Assembly: GCA_002163245.1 (NCBI GenBank)
Contig: MAAL01000188.1
Span: 1-64,000, forward strand
Source: Gammaproteobacteria bacterium 42_54_T18
Lineage (GTDB): Bacteria; Pseudomonadota; Gammaproteobacteria; Pseudomonadales; Ketobacteraceae
DNA length: 64,000 nucleotides
Reading direction: 5' to 3'
The position numbers and the translations under genes were made by a program. This document shows positions 61,941 through 64,000 of this stretch, one piece after another. Position 1 is the stretch's first letter. Each line of letters opens with the position of its first letter. The notes under the pieces were generated by a model. That model did not search any database and was not told the origin of the DNA. It saw nothing but the letters and a program-made list of their open reading frames with translations.

Positions 61941-63425
61941 ATGACCCGATATATTCTTTCTATAGATCAAGGAACAACAAGTACGCGAGCTATTATTTTT
62001 GATGATCGTGGAAGTATTGTAACGTCAGCCCAGGAGGAGTTTGAGCAGTTTTTTCCTGCGGATGGCTGGGTTGAGCATGATCCGGAAGAGATATGGGATA
62101 CAACGGTAGCAGTATGTCAGCAGGCGTTAAAAAACGGCAATATTGAAGCGTCAGCTATTGCAGGCATAGGGATTACCAATCAGCGGGAAACGACCATTGT
62201 TTGGGATAGAAAATCGGGTAAACCAATTTATAAGGCAATTGTTTGGCAAGATCGTAGAACCTCTGAATGGTGTAAAGAATTAAAGGCTGCAGGTAAAGAA
62301 CAGCTAGTAAAAGAAAAAACGGGGTTGTTAATCGACCCTTATTTCTCAGCAACAAAAATTGCTTGGATTTTAGATCATGTCGGAGGGGCACGAGAAAGGG
62401 CTGAGCGCGGAGAGTTGGCATTCGGTACCGTTGACACATTCTTATTGTGGAGGCTGACGGGGGGCAAAAGTCATAAGACGGATGCGACAAACGCATCGCG
62501 CACTTTGGTGTTTAATATCCATACGCAAGAGTGGGATGATGAGTTGCTGGAGATATTGAAAGTGCCAAAATCAATGCTGCCATCTGTAGAGGATTGTGCT
62601 GCAGACTTTGGTGATACCACTCCTGAATTGTTGGGTGCTTCGATAAAGATTGCAGGTATTGCGGGGGATCAGCAGGCAGCGTTAATCGGGCAGGCATGCT
62701 TTGAGCCGGGAATGATTAAGAGTACCTATGGTACTGGTTGTTTTATGGTGTTGAATACCGGTGATGAAGCTCTAGTTTCTACTCAGAAACTGTTAACGAC
62801 GGTTGGTTATCGTATTAATGGAAAGGTGTGTTATGCGCTTGAGGGTAGTATTTTTGTTGCTGGTGCTGCGGTCCAGTGGTTGCGTGACGGGCTATCGTTA
62901 ATTAATCATGCCGGTGAAACTGAAGCTATGGCTGAAGAGGTGGGGGTGGACCAAAATGTTTACCTGGTACCTGCTTTTACCGGTTTAGGTGCACCATATT
63001 GGGATCCAGAAGCTCGTGGAGCGATGTTTGGGTTAACGCGAGATACAGGAATTAAGGATATCGTGACGGCGGGTTTGCAGTCAGTTGCATATCAGACAAA
63101 AGATTTGATCAGTGCAATGGAAAGGGATGGTGCATTAAAACCTAAAACACTACGTGTGGACGGTGGCATGGTTGCTAATAATTGGGTGGTCAAATTTATT
63201 AGTGATTTATTGGATGTGAATGTCGATAGGCCTGCGGTAATTGAAACAACAGCTCTTGGCGTTGCTTATTTGGCTGGTTTGCAGGTAGGGATTTATGACT
63301 CATTAGAGAGTATCTCTGAGTTGTGGCACTGTGAGCGCCACTTTGAACCGGATATGTCCGAAGAGCTTAGGGATAAATTATACGGCGGCTGGCTTGATGC
63401 CGTTAGTCGTGTTCGTAAGAACTGA
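61941..63425 (+). CDS. glpK: Glycerol kinase
   Basis: 494 residues. FGGY-family start [53 protein letters not shown] and the second signature [13 protein letters not shown] are all present. The ribosome site AAGGATTTT precedes the ATG. It phosphorylates glycerol to glycerol-3-phosphate, the GlpD substrate and GlpR effector. No glycerol facilitator gene (glpF) is in the window. A weak GlpR-like sequence (ACCG-aagt-CGAA) lies near 61840, about 90 bases before the start. Confidence 0.96.
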   Translation: MTRYILSIDQGTTSTRAIIFDDRGSIVTSAQEEFEQFFPADGWVEHDPEEIWDTTVAVCQQALKNGNIEASAIAGIGITNQRETTIVWDRKSGKPIYKAIVWQDRRTSEWCKELKAAGKEQLVKEKTGLLIDPYFSATKIAWILDHVGGARERAERGELAFGTVDTFLLWRLTGGKSHKTDATNASRTLVFNIHTQEWDDELLEILKVPKSMLPSVEDCAADFGDTTPELLGASIKIAGIAGDQQAALIGQACFEPGMIKSTYGTGCFMVLNTGDEALVSTQKLLTTVGYRINGKVCYALEGSIFVAGAAVQWLRDGLSLINHAGETEAMAEEVGVDQNVYLVPAFTGLGAPYWDPEARGAMFGLTRDTGIKDIVTAGLQSVAYQTKDLISAMERDGALKPKTLRVDGGMVANNWVVKFISDLLDVNVDRPAVIETTALGVAYLAGLQVGIYDSLESISELWHCERHFEPDMSEELRDKLYGGWLDAVSRVRKN

Positions 63426-63454
63426 TTTCTTGGTCTCCATGTCGGGACTGGGGA

Positions 63455-64000
63455 TTAAGAATATTGCTGAATAATACTCTGTAGATTGTTCTTTTGAGCA
63501 AAGTCGGACATATTCAGTTGTAACGTTTTTTCTAGCTGATCATGTAGGTGCCGTATCTCTTGAGATACCTGTGCCGCGTGATCTGCTTGGGTTTGAGCTG
63601 AGCTGGCGATAGATTGATTGTTTTCTTGTAATGTGCGTATCGATTCGGTTGCGCCTTCAAGGGAATGAAAAGCTTCTTTAGCGCCACCTACGCTTGAGGT
63701 AACCATTTGCCGGCTTTTTTCCATATACAATGCGCTCTCACGCGAGCCTTTTTGTATTTCTTCTATCTGTACTTTGATATCTTCTGCTGCCGCTGCTGTT
63801 TTGGATGCTAATGCTCGTACTTCGTCCGCAACAACGGCAAACCCTCTACCTTGTTCCCCAGCCCTTGCTGCTTCGATGGCTGCGTTTAGTGCTAATAAAT
63901 TGGTTTGGCCTGTGATATGGGTGATCATGTCTACTACGGTACCAATAGCTTCACAATTACTGGTGAGTTGGTGTATTTTTGAGGTTGAGTCTTCTAATTG
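63455..64000 (-). CDS. Methyl-accepting chemotaxis protein, C-terminal part (runs off the window)
   Basis: The frame stays open from the stop at 63455 to the right edge of the window, so the gene starts beyond it. The visible 181 residues contain the cytoplasmic signalling tip: [51 protein letters not shown] in segments, followed by the descending helix with I-Q-E-I-Q-K-G-S and the C-terminal coil. Ligand domain and membrane anchors are outside the window. Nothing else can be said about the signal sensed. Confidence 0.95.
   Translation of the reverse strand, partial: QLEDSTSKIHQLTSNCEAIGTVVDMITHITGQTNLLALNAAIEAARAGEQGRGFAVVADEVRALASKTAAAAEDIKVQIEEIQKGSRESALYMEKSRQMVTSSVGGAKEAFHSLEGATESIRTLQENNQSIASSAQTQADHAAQVSQEIRHLHDQLEKTLQLNMSDFAQKNNLQSIIQQYS

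Overview
The window is a stretch of chromosome from a marine-type gammaproteobacterium. This is inferred from gene families recalled from memory, not from a search. The evidence is a fadIJ-ordered beta-oxidation pair, a ydbH-ynbE-ydbL operon, a glpD/glpR/glpK set, PhoPQ- and RstAB-like two-component systems, a GlyGly-CTERM protease, several HD-GYP, EAL and HDOD signalling proteins, and a moderately AT-rich composition with many GTG/TTG starts. No tRNA, insertion sequence, prophage or CRISPR array was recognised. The window opens inside the 3' end of a 5S rRNA gene and closes inside a chemotaxis receptor gene.

Layout: 0-3.4 kb holds the end of an rRNA operon and a cyclic-di-GMP pair (an HD-GYP protein whose HD motif reads CD, and a GGDEF-degenerate EAL protein). 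3.4-7.5 kb is a thiolase / multifunctional beta-oxidation operon with its own terminator and a regulatory region carrying repeated TTGGTCA words. 7.5-25.4 kb is rich in sensing genes: a zinc-finger/TPR membrane protein, a CheW protein interrupted by a zinc-binding CZB domain, a PepSY + PhoPQ-like system, a 7TMR-DISM hybrid kinase, a GAF-GAF-HD-GYP protein, a secreted reprolysin-like protease, and a translationally coupled kinase-less 7TMR-DISM receptor plus response regulator. 25.6-33.6 kb has metabolic and envelope genes: an acyltransferase-like membrane protein, a ketopantoate-reductase-like protein, an SDR with a divergent ArsR regulator, ydbH-ynbE-ydbL, a beta-lactamase-fold hydrolase and a MAPEG protein.

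33.8-46.0 kb is the most unusual block. A minus-strand operon encodes an exported CxxCH protein, a two-CxxCH LamG lipoprotein and a Tat-exported DUF1501-like protein. Divergent from it is an HzsA-related lipoprotein with two CxxCH motifs. Next comes a five-gene envelope operon: SH3/beta-barrel protein, outer-membrane protein with a G10 tract, TlpA thioredoxin, DUF4266 lipoprotein, DUF3570 outer-membrane protein. Together these look like a poorly characterised extracytoplasmic haem/redox system.

46-64 kb contains a tandem-FHA protein, a molybdopterin oxidoreductase (NasA-like) with a fused DmsB-DmsC partner and no visible export signal, an HDOD protein, a GST/PhzF pair, an orphan protein resembling only the N-terminal helical domain of ribonucleotide reductase alpha (divergent from an RstAB-like system), and the glycerol genes glpD, glpR and glpK with a good GlpR-type operator before glpD. 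Many intergenic regions carry long perfect inverted repeats, several of which are not ordinary terminators.
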